A stretch of 42,578 nt of DNA, taken from assembly GCA_002331575.1 (NCBI GenBank), contig DCZG01000148.1, positions 1 to 42,578 on the forward strand. Reading direction: 5' to 3'. Within the stretch, counting starts at the first letter, position 1. Each line of letters begins with the position of its first letter. Below, piece by piece: positions 31,539 through 40,225 of the stretch. Origin of the DNA: Atopobium sp. UBA2090 (GTDB taxonomy: Bacteria; Actinomycetota; Coriobacteriia; Coriobacteriales; Atopobiaceae). Below the pieces are notes generated by a model, which worked only from the letters and a program-made list of their open reading frames with translations, made no database searches and was not told the DNA's origin. A program made the position numbers and the translations under genes.

Positions 31539-34500
31539 TTAGTCGAGCCTTATCGGCCTCTCGGGCCTCTTCCTCCCCGAACAGTACGGGCAGTAGCCCG
31601 GCTTGGCCCTCACCCTGTCGCGGACGGCCATCTGGTAGACGTGGCCGCACTCGCCGCGCCACCATGCGGGCTTGCGGCTTACGGCCTGCACGCCGGTGGG
31701 CTTCAAGCGCTTGTTCATGCGCGGGTGCCACATGGCCGCTATGCCGGGATGCGTGGTGGCCAGGTCGTTGTAGCCGGCGAGCACCTTGCGCCCCGAGCAG
31801 TACGGGCAGCCCGGGTCCGCCTTGCCCTTGCGCGCTCGGTTCGCTATGAGGCCGAACCACTCGTGGCCCTCCTTGCACTTCCACCAGACGCGCTTGTTGG
31901 AGTTGGCGATCACGTCGGTCGGCTTCAGGTCGCCGTTGCGCTCCTTGTTCCACTCCCTCGCGATCTCGGGATGCGTCGTCCTCAGGTCGTTGTAGCCTTT
32001 CAGCACCTTGCGGTCGCCGCAGTAGGGGCAACCGCGGTCGGCGCCGCCGGTTCTGTTGTAAGCGGATATCTGCCATGCGTGTCCCTGCCCGCATCTCCAC
32101 CAGACCCTCCTCGCGCTGCCGGAGACGATGCCGTCGGGCCTCAGGTCGCCGTTGCGCTCCCAATCCCACTCGGCCACAAGCTCGGGATGCTGGCTCGCGA
32201 GGTCGTTGAAGCCGGCGAGCACGCGATGGCCCGAGCAATACGGGCAGCCCAGCCCCTCGGCGGCCCGCTGGCGCGGGGACATCTGCCATTCATGGCCGCA
32301 GCCTCCCCTCCACCAGACCTGCTTGGTCGAATTGAACCTCACGCCGTCGGGCCTCAGGTCGCCGTTGCGCCCGAAATCCCATTCAGCCGCGAGCTCGGGA
32401 TGCGCGGTGGCCAGGTCGTTGAAGCCGCGCAGCAGCTTGCGGTTCTTGCAGTACGGGCAGCTGTCGTCAATGCGCATGGAGCGCATGCTCACCTTCTCGC
32501 GCCAGACGTGGCCGCACGATCCGCGCCACCACACCATGGCGCCTGCGTGGGCGTGGAGGTCCTCGGCGCGCAGGCCGCCGTTCAGCTCGAGGTCGAGCTG
32601 CCTGGCGATGTCCGGCCTCTTTGACCCGAGGTCGTTGCTGCCCTTGGCGAGATAGTGTCCCCTTCCCCCATGGCACGACGGGCACTTGCGGCTCCCTTTG
32701 CGAGTCCCCCGCAGGCTCTCACGCCATTCGTACCCGCACGTCGGGCATTGCAGCCAGATCCTCTTGGCCGTACGGTCGGAGACCTGCGAAGGCCTCAAGT
32801 CGCCGTTCTTGGTGGGGTGCCAAAGGTGCAAGATGCCCGCGTCCAGGCACTCGGCGCTATTGAAGCCCTCCAGCGTCAGCCTCCTGCCGCAGTACGGGCA
32901 TCCGGCATCGCTGAACGCCCTCGTCCTCACGGACAGCTGCCAACTGTGGCCGCACTCGCCGCGCCACCACACTCGGGCAGGATCGCAGCGCGAGACGTCG
33001 GACGGCTTGAGGGACCCGTTCCGCTCCTCGTCCCATTGCGCCAGCAAATCCGCATGCCCGAACCGCAGGCACCATTCCTCGAAGCTGACGTTGAGCTCCG
33101 CCTCCTTCAGAAAGCGCGACCACTTGACGCTGGACTTGCCGTGGCCGATGCCGTAGCCCGCGCGCCCATCGGCGGCGTCCAGCGCCCGAGCCTCCTCCAC
33201 CAACGAATCAAAGGGGCCCAGCAGCTCGGCCCGCCCGTGCTCTTCCAACCACTTCCGGGGATTCTGCCTCCAGATGCGCGTCATCACGCCGTCCCACAGG
33301 TAAACCTCGCGGTGGCTCGCGATGCTCACTGCGTCGGGCGTCAGGTTCCGGTTTTTCACGGGATGCCAGAGCGCGGCGAGCTCGGGGCACAGCGTCGCGA
33401 CGTCGTTGAATCCCTTGAGGGCCTTCCTGCCGGAGCAGTACGGACAGAGGGCGCCATCATGGCTGTTGACCCTCTTGGCGATCGGGGCCCGCCACTCGTG
33501 ACCGCACCTGCCGAGCCACCACACCTGCTGCTTGAAGTCGGGGAAGACCGCGCTCGCGGGCAACGGGTTCCTCGTCGGATGCCACTCCTCGGCAATGTCC
33601 GGCCTCACCGCGGCCAGATCGTTCTTGCCCGGAACCAACGCGACGTCCGCGCAGGCCAGGCAGTCGTCGAAGGAGCGGCCCGTTCTCCTGGCCGGCGCCT
33701 CCACCCACTTGAACCCGCAGTCGGGGCATATCCAATGGATCGGCCTGACAGAGCGGCAGACGCAGTCGTGCGGGCCCTTGCCGCCGTTGGCATCGTAGTC
33801 CCATTGCTCCAGGATCCGCGTGCGGCGATGCTCCTCGCACCAGACGTCAAGCGGCTTGAACCGGTCGGGGTGCACGCCCGGCAGCCCCTCGAACGTCTCG
33901 GCGCCGTCCTCCCTGCGCGGATGCCTCGCGATGCACTGCCGCCTGTCGGCGGTGTAGACCTCGATGGCGTCCTCGGCGATGCGCACGGCGACCTTGCGGT
34001 CGGCATAGCGCGGCGGCACGCCGTAGAAGTTGCCGCGCACCCTCACCACGCCGTCGAAGGAGACGCCGACCTTCCTCCAGGTGACGGGCGCGAACTCGGC
34101 CTCCGGCAGCGGCTGCAGGCATTCGCGCTCCTCCGCCTCGAAGATCTCGTTCCTGCTGCGCCCCTTGAATGCCACGACGGGCCGGTCGTTGTAGACCTCC
34201 AGTAGCTCGGCAATGGCCAGATTGAGCTGGCCGAGACTTGTGAATCGCATCTGCTCCAGCACGCCGACGATGCTGTTGGCCATGATGCGCACATGGCTCT
34301 CCACAGCCGCCTTGTCGGTGGGCGTACGGACCCGCGCGGGCAGGACCATGGCGCCGTAGTGATCCGCCAGCTCCTGGTAACGCGGATGGATCGAGCGCTC
34401 GCGGTTCTCATCGAACACCACTCCCGTTGCAAGGTTGTCCGGCGCGACGAAGAGCGGCGCGCCGCCGAAGTACGCGAACATCGCCTTATGGTGCTCAAGC

Positions 34501-35060
34501 CACGACTGCATGCCCATCTCCAGGCTCGCGCGCACGAAAGTCTTGTCGCTGTAAGGCAGCGTGGCCACGAACAGCGACACCGGCGTCACCTCCTCGCCGG
34601 CGCCGTACAGGCTGAGTTTCCTGCCGGCCCAATCCACCTGCACCTCCTCGCCGGGATGCCAATTGACGAGCATCTTCGCGCCCCTCGCCCGGGCTTTGAC
34701 CAGCTGCACGAACCTCTCACGAAACGTCGCGAAGACATAGGGCGGCCTATCCACGGAAAGGGCGACATACGCCGCATATGCCTCCTCGACGTCATCCGCG
34801 TCCAGTCTGCGCCCAGCACGGCCTTGGATATCCTCCAGGTCGACGGGGTTGCAGCGCGCCGCGTCGTGGGGATCCACCAGCCTGGCCAGCTCGTCGTCAC
34901 TGAGCTCCACCGGCACGGGCCAGCCCAGGCCCAGCTCGGCGGCTCGCCTCGAGACGGCGGACGCCTTCGTGGTGCTGCAGCCGCAGAGGAAGGCGACCTT
35001 CTCGAAGCTGAGCCCCACCGAACGCAGCTCGATGATCTCCCTGTAAGGCAGCGCGCTCAT
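31539..35060 (-). CDS. IstA-type DDE integrase fused to about ten zinc-ribbon repeats
   Basis: An 1173-aa fusion. Residues 1-45 form a helix-turn-helix. Residues 130-260 are an IS21 IstA-like retroviral-integrase core with Asp143 (QVDWAG), Asp208 (APDNLATG) and Glu254 (KAAVES), so the DDE triad is intact; a Mu-type C-terminal beta barrel follows (NFYGVPPRYADRKVAVR, about 344-360). From about residue 415 to the end a unit of about 72 residues recurs, with consensus W-x5-NGDLxP, VWWxCxxGHxW and CPYCxxRxxLxGxND, as in DUF4379-type zinc ribbons. I count nine good copies and one degenerate copy (565-600) followed by a unique insert (600-665). Ordinary IstA ends near residue 400-500. It overlaps the preceding gene by 4 nt. 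No IstB ATPase is present. Confidence 0.88.
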   Translation of the reverse strand: MSALPYREIIELRSVGLSFEKVAFLCGCSTTKASAVSRRAAELGLGWPVPVELSDDELARLVDPHDAARCNPVDLEDIQGRAGRRLDADDVEEAYAAYVALSVDRPPYVFATFRERFVQLVKARARGAKMLVNWHPGEEVQVDWAGRKLSLYGAGEEVTPVSLFVATLPYSDKTFVRASLEMGMQSWLEHHKAMFAYFGGAPLFVAPDNLATGVVFDENRERSIHPRYQELADHYGAMVLPARVRTPTDKAAVESHVRIMANSIVGVLEQMRFTSLGQLNLAIAELLEVYNDRPVVAFKGRSRNEIFEAEERECLQPLPEAEFAPVTWRKVGVSFDGVVRVRGNFYGVPPRYADRKVAVRIAEDAIEVYTADRRQCIARHPRREDGAETFEGLPGVHPDRFKPLDVWCEEHRRTRILEQWDYDANGGKGPHDCVCRSVRPIHWICPDCGFKWVEAPARRTGRSFDDCLACADVALVPGKNDLAAVRPDIAEEWHPTRNPLPASAVFPDFKQQVWWLGRCGHEWRAPIAKRVNSHDGALCPYCSGRKALKGFNDVATLCPELAALWHPVKNRNLTPDAVSIASHREVYLWDGVMTRIWRQNPRKWLEEHGRAELLGPFDSLVEEARALDAADGRAGYGIGHGKSSVKWSRFLKEAELNVSFEEWCLRFGHADLLAQWDEERNGSLKPSDVSRCDPARVWWRGECGHSWQLSVRTRAFSDAGCPYCGRRLTLEGFNSAECLDAGILHLWHPTKNGDLRPSQVSDRTAKRIWLQCPTCGYEWRESLRGTRKGSRKCPSCHGGRGHYLAKGSNDLGSKRPDIARQLDLELNGGLRAEDLHAHAGAMVWWRGSCGHVWREKVSMRSMRIDDSCPYCKNRKLLRGFNDLATAHPELAAEWDFGRNGDLRPDGVRFNSTKQVWWRGGCGHEWQMSPRQRAAEGLGCPYCSGHRVLAGFNDLASQHPELVAEWDWERNGDLRPDGIVSGSARRVWWRCGQGHAWQISAYNRTGGADRGCPYCGDRKVLKGYNDLRTTHPEIAREWNKERNGDLKPTDVIANSNKRVWWKCKEGHEWFGLIANRARKGKADPGCPYCSGRKVLAGYNDLATTHPGIAAMWHPRMNKRLKPTGVQAVSRKPAWWRGECGHVYQMAVRDRVRAKPGYCPYCSGRKRPERPIRLD

Positions 35061-36364
35061 TCGGCATCACCGACCAGTTTCTCCATGACCTCGGCAACCC
35101 CGATTTCCCCGCCGCCATCCAAGACCGCGCGGCATGCCTCGTCCAAAGTGACTCCGGCAGCCGACGGCGTCTTCCTCAAATCGATCAGCTCCTTGCAGGC
35201 GCGGAACCCCTTGCCTTCCTTCTTACAGGCGGAGAGCACGTGCTTCATGACGCGCACCACATTGGCGCCCTCCTCCCTAGCGAGCGCCAGAAACCTGTCA
35301 TCCATCCTTTTTGCGAACCAACGATGCCCGGGCGGCCTATGCGCGGGATCGGTCACTGTGCACCGTCCCCGCATCTCGGTCATGCGCTCGTGCCGGGCAA
35401 CCAGCTCTCCGTTGAGGTACGAGCGCACCTCGCCGTCGGTCCAGCTGACGCGCACTTCCTCATTCGAGCAGCGCCATGGCGCCGAATAGCGCACGCCGTC
35501 GACCACGAAGTGGTAGTCATCCCGAACGATGCGCGTCGACCACGTGGCGAAATCGGCATCCTCCGACGGAAGCTCCAGCATCTGCGGCAGCTCCCGCTCC
35601 TTGAACAGCGTCCAGCGGGCCGGCCCGCCCTCCGACCCTATGGCGTTGTACGCCACCAGCTTCCCCTCGACGTAGGCATCGAGGTCCTCGAAGCTCGCGA
35701 AATCCATGCCCGCGACATCCTCGATCACCTTCCTTGCGACGTACGAGACGGTCCTCGCGTCCAGCGGCTTCCCGGCGCCCTCCGCTCCCTTCGCAGTCTT
35801 CGGCCTGGCGCCGTAGAGCACCGTCCGACAATGCCGGGCGAACGCCTCGATCGTGCTGCGTGCCGTAGCCGAGACCTTGCACTGCGCGCAGTCAGTCACG
35901 TACGGCACGCCGCCGAGCGACCTGAATGCCCGCTGGCAACAGGCCATCCAGCTCTTGGTCCCCATGTCGTCAGCCCTGTATAGGAACGTGACGTCGCTGT
36001 AGGCCATCGCTGCGACGAACACCGGGAACGCCACCTGCTCGCCGGCGATCTGCGCCGACCCCCTTGACCAGTAGGTTCTCATGTACTCGCCCGGGTACCA
36101 CTCAGGAATCCCGGCGGCCCCCATCTCACGCCGCCATCCGCGCAGACCCGCGCAGAAGCTCGAGTACGCGTACGGCCTCTCGCCGGCTTCGCGGCACGCG
36201 GCCACGTACTCGGAATATGCGTACTGCAGCCGCCATCCGCGCTGGTCGCCCATGCGCTTGGCAAAGTGCTCGTAGTTTGGCAGGGCGCAGAAGCGCCGAC
36301 ATCCCTGGGCGCTCACGATCTTGCCGTTATTCGGTTGGAGGCTTGCGGGAGCCTTCGCCTTCAC
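35057..36364 (-). CDS. IstA-like protein lacking the catalytic triad
   Basis: A 435-aa protein collinear with the integrase part of the next gene: WYPGE (89-93) matches WHPGE, YSDVTFLYRADDMGTKSW matches YSDKTFVRASLEMGMQSW, and a YSAPW beta barrel follows (293-320). The first Asp is replaced (MRTYWS instead of QVDWAG), the second survives in VTDCAQC (Asp158), and the Glu aligns with Ser in ARTVSYVARK. It should therefore bind DNA or its partner but not cut. The two genes overlap (ATGA), suggesting a heteromeric complex. Confidence 0.75.
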   Translation of the reverse strand: MKAKAPASLQPNNGKIVSAQGCRRFCALPNYEHFAKRMGDQRGWRLQYAYSEYVAACREAGERPYAYSSFCAGLRGWRREMGAAGIPEWYPGEYMRTYWSRGSAQIAGEQVAFPVFVAAMAYSDVTFLYRADDMGTKSWMACCQRAFRSLGGVPYVTDCAQCKVSATARSTIEAFARHCRTVLYGARPKTAKGAEGAGKPLDARTVSYVARKVIEDVAGMDFASFEDLDAYVEGKLVAYNAIGSEGGPARWTLFKERELPQMLELPSEDADFATWSTRIVRDDYHFVVDGVRYSAPWRCSNEEVRVSWTDGEVRSYLNGELVARHERMTEMRGRCTVTDPAHRPPGHRWFAKRMDDRFLALAREEGANVVRVMKHVLSACKKEGKGFRACKELIDLRKTPSAAGVTLDEACRAVLDGGGEIGVAEVMEKLVGDAE

Positions 36365-36376
36365 GCCCCCGAGCAG

Positions 36377-36883
36377 CTAACCATCGCCGTCACCGCCCTT
36401 CGGCAGGTTGCGGTACAGCGTGCTGCGGCTGATGCCGGTGGCAGCGGTGATCTCGGACAGCTTGTGCTCGCCGCTCTGATACATGCCGATGGCGTTGGCC
36501 AGGGCGCTGGGGTCGACCTTCGACTTGCCGCCTGTGTGTCCGGGCTTAGCCCGAGATCCTTTCCGGTCCTCGTCGACGCCCATGATGGCGGCGGCATGCC
36601 GGAAGAACGCCCCGTGCTCCTCCTTTGACGTGTCGATGCCCTGGTCGAGGACGACCAGCTCGGCGGCCTTCGCCCCGATCTCAAGCGCTGCCCTCACCGC
36701 GGACGCGGAGGTGGAGCCCAGAGCCCCAAGCGACGCGACCACGACAACATCGCCGGCGTCGATCGACCCCAGCAGCGATGCGATGCCGCTGTCCACCACG
36801 AGCTCGCAGCCAGCCGCCTCCAGCACCTCCCGTTGCTTATACGGACCATGGCCAGCTGGCGGCCTGCAGTAACCGACCCTCAT
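36377..36883 (-). CDS. Serine-recombinase-like protein lacking catalytic residues
   Basis: A 168-aa protein with the fold pattern of a small resolvase/invertase: N-terminal RVGYCRPPAGHGPYKQREVLEAAGCE, the middle strand VVVVASLGALGST, and a C-terminal helix-turn-helix (LSEITAATGISRSTLYRNL). The nucleophilic Ser of the usual YxRVS motif is replaced by the Pro-Pro stretch, and the Arg pair of the DRLxRS motif is absent, so it should not cut DNA. It may act as a DNA-binding subunit. AAGGAG lies 5-6 nt before the ATG. It is first in a three-gene minus-strand operon, 12 nt before the IstA-like gene. Confidence 0.75.
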   Translation of the reverse strand: MRVGYCRPPAGHGPYKQREVLEAAGCELVVDSGIASLLGSIDAGDVVVVASLGALGSTSASAVRAALEIGAKAAELVVLDQGIDTSKEEHGAFFRHAAAIMGVDEDRKGSRAKPGHTGGKSKVDPSALANAIGMYQSGEHKLSEITAATGISRSTLYRNLPKGGDGDG

Positions 36884-37246
36884 TCGCGCTCCTTCCGCTC
36901 GCGTACATTCTAAGCCCCACGCCTCCGCGCACCGCGAACGCGCCCCGAAACCGCGCACGCAAGCCCCGCGACCCCGCGCCGTTGCCGTCGACCCGCCACC
37001 GTGCTCTCGAACACGCATGCTCGCACGCCCCCGCTCATACCGCGCAAGGGCCGTCGACGTTCTCCGATTTCTTTTCCCCAGCGCCCCCTGGGACGCCGGG
37101 AAAACAAACCGCCCTGCGGGCTTCGGACAACGGCGCCTCCTGCCGTCGGCTTCTCCTTTCCCCCTTGCACGGCAGCGGGCCCATGCGGTCCACGCGCCGC
37201 GAGGCACGCCAAAGGGGCGGGCCGGAAACGACTCAGGAGGTCACTT
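36884..37246. other. Divergent intergenic region
   Basis: These 363 bp separate the minus-strand recombinase-like operon from the plus-strand YraN-like gene and must hold both promoters. The sequence is GC- and repeat-rich (runs of CGCG and CCCC) with no clear -10 box. No gene is supported. Confidence 0.5.
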
Positions 37247-37618
37247 ATGAAGAACTTGCACGAGCGCGCGGTCGAGGCAGCCATCCGATTCGTGGAGCGC
37301 AAGGGCTACGAGGTCTTGGACCGGAACTGGAGCTGCGAGAGCGTGGCGGGCCGCCTGGATCTGGTGGCCATGGACGAGGACGCCATCGTCTTCATCGACG
37401 TCACCGCGGCCAACCGCGAGGAGGGCGGCTTCAGCGAGGGGAACCTCACCCGCGAGCAGTTCGAGCTGCTGGCAGCCACTTGGCTGGAGGGCTACACCCC
37501 CGAGGGCGACGTCCCGGTCCGCTTCGACGGCATCGACATGATCGTCGTCAACGCCGGCAGGGCCCTGCTCAGGCACCACATCAACAAGCTGGGCTCGTTC
37601 GCGGAGTCCATCGCGTAG
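37247..37618 (+). CDS. YraN/UPF0102-like endonuclease-fold protein with altered active site
   Basis: A 123-aa protein with the order of motifs seen in YraN-family proteins: AAIRFVERKGYEVLDRNWSC, then AGRLDLVAMDEDAIVFIDVT. In the family these read GEIDLIA and FVEVK, supplying the metal-binding Glu/Asp and the catalytic E-x-K. Here Glu is Arg in GRLD, and VEVK is IDVT, so the Lys is lost. It may bind DNA without cutting or use different residues. AGGAGGT lies 5 nt before the ATG. It stands alone between the recombinase-like operon and the partition genes. Confidence 0.65.
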   Translation: MKNLHERAVEAAIRFVERKGYEVLDRNWSCESVAGRLDLVAMDEDAIVFIDVTAANREEGGFSEGNLTREQFELLAATWLEGYTPEGDVPVRFDGIDMIVVNAGRALLRHHINKLGSFAESIA

Positions 37619-38165
37619 CGGCCGATCCCCGGAGCACGGAGGGGCCGCAGCCGGCTCCTCCCCCTCCGTGCTCCCAACTCGCCGCGGCACCTCGGCTGCG
37701 AGGGACCCGCCCTCGCGCTCCCGGGCAGCCCGGACCTCTGCACCCCTCCCGCCACGGGTTTCCGGCGCGCTTGCGCCGGCTCCGCAATGCCGCCCGGCCC
37801 TTCCGCCGGGAAAGCCCGCCGAAAGGTGCCGCATCACGCATGGGGCTGCGCGCCCCATGCCCCCCGCCCAAGGGGCACGCCCCCTTGGGAATCCCATGCG
37901 CGTCCTCCGAGCCGGACGGGCTCGCAGCGCTCAGGCGCCGCGGGGCTGTCGCGCGCGAAGGCCCCGGCTGCGCCACCCACACGACATCCCCGCAAAACCC
38001 GGGGAAGGGCCCTGCGGAAACCGGGTTTGGCGGAGATGGCGGCTTTCGCCTTCGTGAAGCCGGCTCCACCGGGGCCGCCGCGCGCGGATCGGCATCCAAG
38101 CGGATGCAAGCCGGGCTTGCATCCGGGCAGGGCCGGATCGGGCGAAAAGAAGGGAACGACACAGC
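37619..38165. other. GC-rich non-coding leader with inverted repeats
   Basis: No gene is supported in these 547 bp. GCGCCGCGGGGCTGT (37935-37949) is shared with 22683-22697 and is again followed by a long hairpin, here 37985-38002 with 38021-38038 (16 of 18 pairs). Nearer the next gene, CGGATGCAAGC/GCTTGCATCCG (38101-38111 with 38115-38125) can alternate with an overlapping shorter hairpin just upstream, a pattern that might regulate the small ORF that follows. Confidence 0.6.
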
Positions 38166-38393
38166 ATGAGAACAGCAGCCACAGGAAACAGGGTCGGGAT
38201 GATCGCGCAGCCGTCGGGCGCAAGGGCCGCAACGACCGCCGTCGCGGCGCGAGGCGGCGCCCCGCGCGCGAAGGGCATCAAGACCAGGGTCAGCTACGCG
38301 GGCGAGTGCAGCCTCGAGGAGGCGGTGAGCCAGTACCTGGCCGCCAGGGCGAACTCGAGGGCGATCCCGGCCCTGGCCGAGGCCGGCGCGTGA
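38166..38393 (+). CDS. Small basic protein upstream of parA
   Basis: A 75-aa protein: a basic Ala/Arg-rich first half, then KTRVSYAGECSLEEAVSQYLAAR, which could be a strand and helix as in ribbon-helix-helix proteins. AAGGGA lies about 10 nt before the ATG. It is preceded by the structured leader and followed 129 nt later by parA. Its position mirrors that of the RHH genes at 23129-23754 behind a similar leader. Function unknown. Confidence 0.5.
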   Translation: MRTAATGNRVGMIAQPSGARAATTAVAARGGAPRAKGIKTRVSYAGECSLEEAVSQYLAARANSRAIPALAEAGA

Positions 38394-38480
38394 CGGACCC
38401 GGGAAACCGGGGCGCGTTGGACACTTTCGCTGCCCGCCGACCCGACGGGCAGCGGCGCGCGCCCCGCTGCTAGCATCCGA

Positions 38481-38492
38481 CCCGTATCACAG
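38481..38492 (+). promoter_or_regulatory. CCCGTATCACAG motif upstream of parA
   Basis: The 12-mer CCCGTATCACAG occurs here, about 30 nt before the parA start, and again at 40321-40332 inside a hairpin downstream of parB. Repeats flanking a partition operon are candidate operator or centromere sites. Confidence 0.4.
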
Positions 38493-38522
38493 CGGGCGCG
38501 AAACCGACTAAGGAGGAAGACC

Positions 38523-39287
38523 GTGAGGGTAATCACCGTAAGCAACTTCAAGGGCGGCGTGGGCAAGACCACGACCGCCGTCAACCTGGCCACGCTCTGC
38601 GCGAGGCACGGAAAGAGGACGCTGCTGATCGACCTGGACCCCCAGGCGTCGGCGACGGACTACTTCGGCCTCTACGAGCAGGCGGAGGACGGCGCCAACG
38701 TCATCGGGCTGCTCTACGAGGGCATGACCGCCGACGAGATGGCCTACGACAGCGGAACCGACAACCTGCGCGTCATCCCGGCCACGCTGGCGCTCATCAA
38801 CCAGAACGAGCTGCTGCTTGCCGAGCAGTCGCTGCGCTTCGCGCTGGACGACGTGGCGAGCGAATACGACGTCGCGATCATCGACACCGCCCCCAGCGCA
38901 AAGCAGCTGGTGCTCTGCGCCTACGTGGCCACCAGCGGGCGCGGCGACGTCATCATCCCCGTGAAGCTGGATTCCACCGTCATGCGCGGAACTGCCTCGG
39001 TGGTGGACTCGCTGCGGCTCGTGGCCACCAAGCTGCGCCTGCCCGTGCCCAGCTGGAGGATCCTGCGGACCTGCGTGCCCGGAAGGATGACCAACGCCGA
39101 GGCCGTGGGCGAGGCGATCCTCGACCGCTTCTTCCCCACCCGGCAGTTCCGCACCGTGATCCACGAGTCCGCCAAGGTGAAGGAGGGCAGCTGGGAATGG
39201 AAGCCCATCGTGGAGTTCATGCCCGGCAACCGCGCCGCCGTCGACTACGGGAACCTGGGGAGGGAGCTTGGGCTATGGGACGAGTAG
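38523..39287 (+). CDS. parA: ParA-family partition ATPase
   Basis: A 254-aa P-loop ATPase of the ParA/Soj type that moves or positions plasmid-like DNA. It has the deviant Walker A KGGVGKTT (residues 10-17), LLIDLDPQ and the Walker B AIIDTAPS. GTG start with AAGGAGGA upstream. The start of the ParB gene overlaps its end by 13 nt. Its presence suggests that the element has a plasmid-like or excised circular stage. Confidence 0.92.
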   Translation: MRVITVSNFKGGVGKTTTAVNLATLCARHGKRTLLIDLDPQASATDYFGLYEQAEDGANVIGLLYEGMTADEMAYDSGTDNLRVIPATLALINQNELLLAEQSLRFALDDVASEYDVAIIDTAPSAKQLVLCAYVATSGRGDVIIPVKLDSTVMRGTASVVDSLRLVATKLRLPVPSWRILRTCVPGRMTNAEAVGEAILDRFFPTRQFRTVIHESAKVKEGSWEWKPIVEFMPGNRAAVDYGNLGRELGLWDE

Positions 39288-40225
39288 ACGACATCGCCAA
39301 GCGCTTCAGCCTGGCGGGCGTGCTCGACGAGGACAGGCAGGCGAAGCAGAGGTTCCCCGTCGAGGAGATCGAGGTGGCGGCCATCGAGGACCATCCGGCA
39401 AACGTCGCCTACTCCATGGACGAGGACGGCATCAAAAGCCTCGCAGAATCCATCAGGAAGGACGGCCTCACGGACATCCCCATGGTCCGCCGAAAGCCAG
39501 ACGGCGGCTTCCAGATGCTGTCTGGCCACAGGCGCAAGGCGGCCTACGCGCTGCTTGCCAAGGACGACCCCGCGTTCGAGCGCATGCCCTGCCGCATCGT
39601 CGAGGGCGTCAGCGACGACCAGGCGGTCACCCTCCTGCACACCGCGAACTACTTCACTCGAGAGCTCAACGTCATCGAGCGGGCCAAGGCAACGCAGGCG
39701 CTCGGCATCCAGGTGGAGCGGATGCGCGCCGAGAACCCGGAGCTGAAGGGAGTGCGCACCGCGGAGCTGAAGGCGGCGATCATCCGCAACCAAACGGGCC
39801 GCAACGTCAGCCCCTCCACCATCAAACGCCAAGAGCAGACCGCGCGAAGGGTCGAACAGGGCCTCACCGAGGACTGGAGGTCCGAGGCGATAGAGGGAAA
39901 CCTCTCGGACACCGACATCGCCACGCTCGCCGCTATGGACCCCGATACCCAGGCGAGGCTCTACAAGGAGAAATCCTCCGCGAACGCCGGCAAAGCGGAC
40001 ACCTCCAAGCTGATTCGCGAAGCCGGCGGGCCCGGGGCCGAGGCGGTCGGCAAGCTCGTCGCCAAGGCCCTCAAGACCCTGCGAAAAGCGGCGGGCGCAG
40101 CCGATGGGAGCGCCGCCGTCGACGCCTCCCAGCTCGACGAGATTGAGCGCTGCGTACGCGACCTGCGCGCGATCGCGGGCTCAGATCGACCCCGCAGCGG
40201 TGCCGAGTCTGCGGACTCAAAATGA
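39275..40225 (+). CDS. parB: ParB-family partition protein
   Basis: A 316-aa ParB/Spo0J-type DNA-binding protein. The N-terminal ParB nuclease-like domain includes the VRRKPDGGFQMLSGHRRKAA box, and the HTH region follows (NVIERAKATQALG, VSPSTIKRQEQTAR). It binds centromere sites and loads ParA. The ATG at 39275 lies inside the end of parA with GGGGAGGGAG upstream. The C-terminal region, rich in Ala and Asp, probably dimerises. Confidence 0.9.
   Translation: MGRVDDIAKRFSLAGVLDEDRQAKQRFPVEEIEVAAIEDHPANVAYSMDEDGIKSLAESIRKDGLTDIPMVRRKPDGGFQMLSGHRRKAAYALLAKDDPAFERMPCRIVEGVSDDQAVTLLHTANYFTRELNVIERAKATQALGIQVERMRAENPELKGVRTAELKAAIIRNQTGRNVSPSTIKRQEQTARRVEQGLTEDWRSEAIEGNLSDTDIATLAAMDPDTQARLYKEKSSANAGKADTSKLIREAGGPGAEAVGKLVAKALKTLRKAAGAADGSAAVDASQLDEIERCVRDLRAIAGSDRPRSGAESADSK

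Noticed and set aside
32655..34205. Plus-strand 516-codon open frame inside the zinc-ribbon integrase gene
   Set aside because: Antisense shadow of the repeats; it repeats the same pseudo-motifs because the real gene is repetitive.
31535..36883. Standard IS21 insertion sequence
   Set aside because: No istB ATPase gene, no clear terminal inverted repeats, two istA-like genes and a large zinc-ribbon extension do not fit the IS21 layout.
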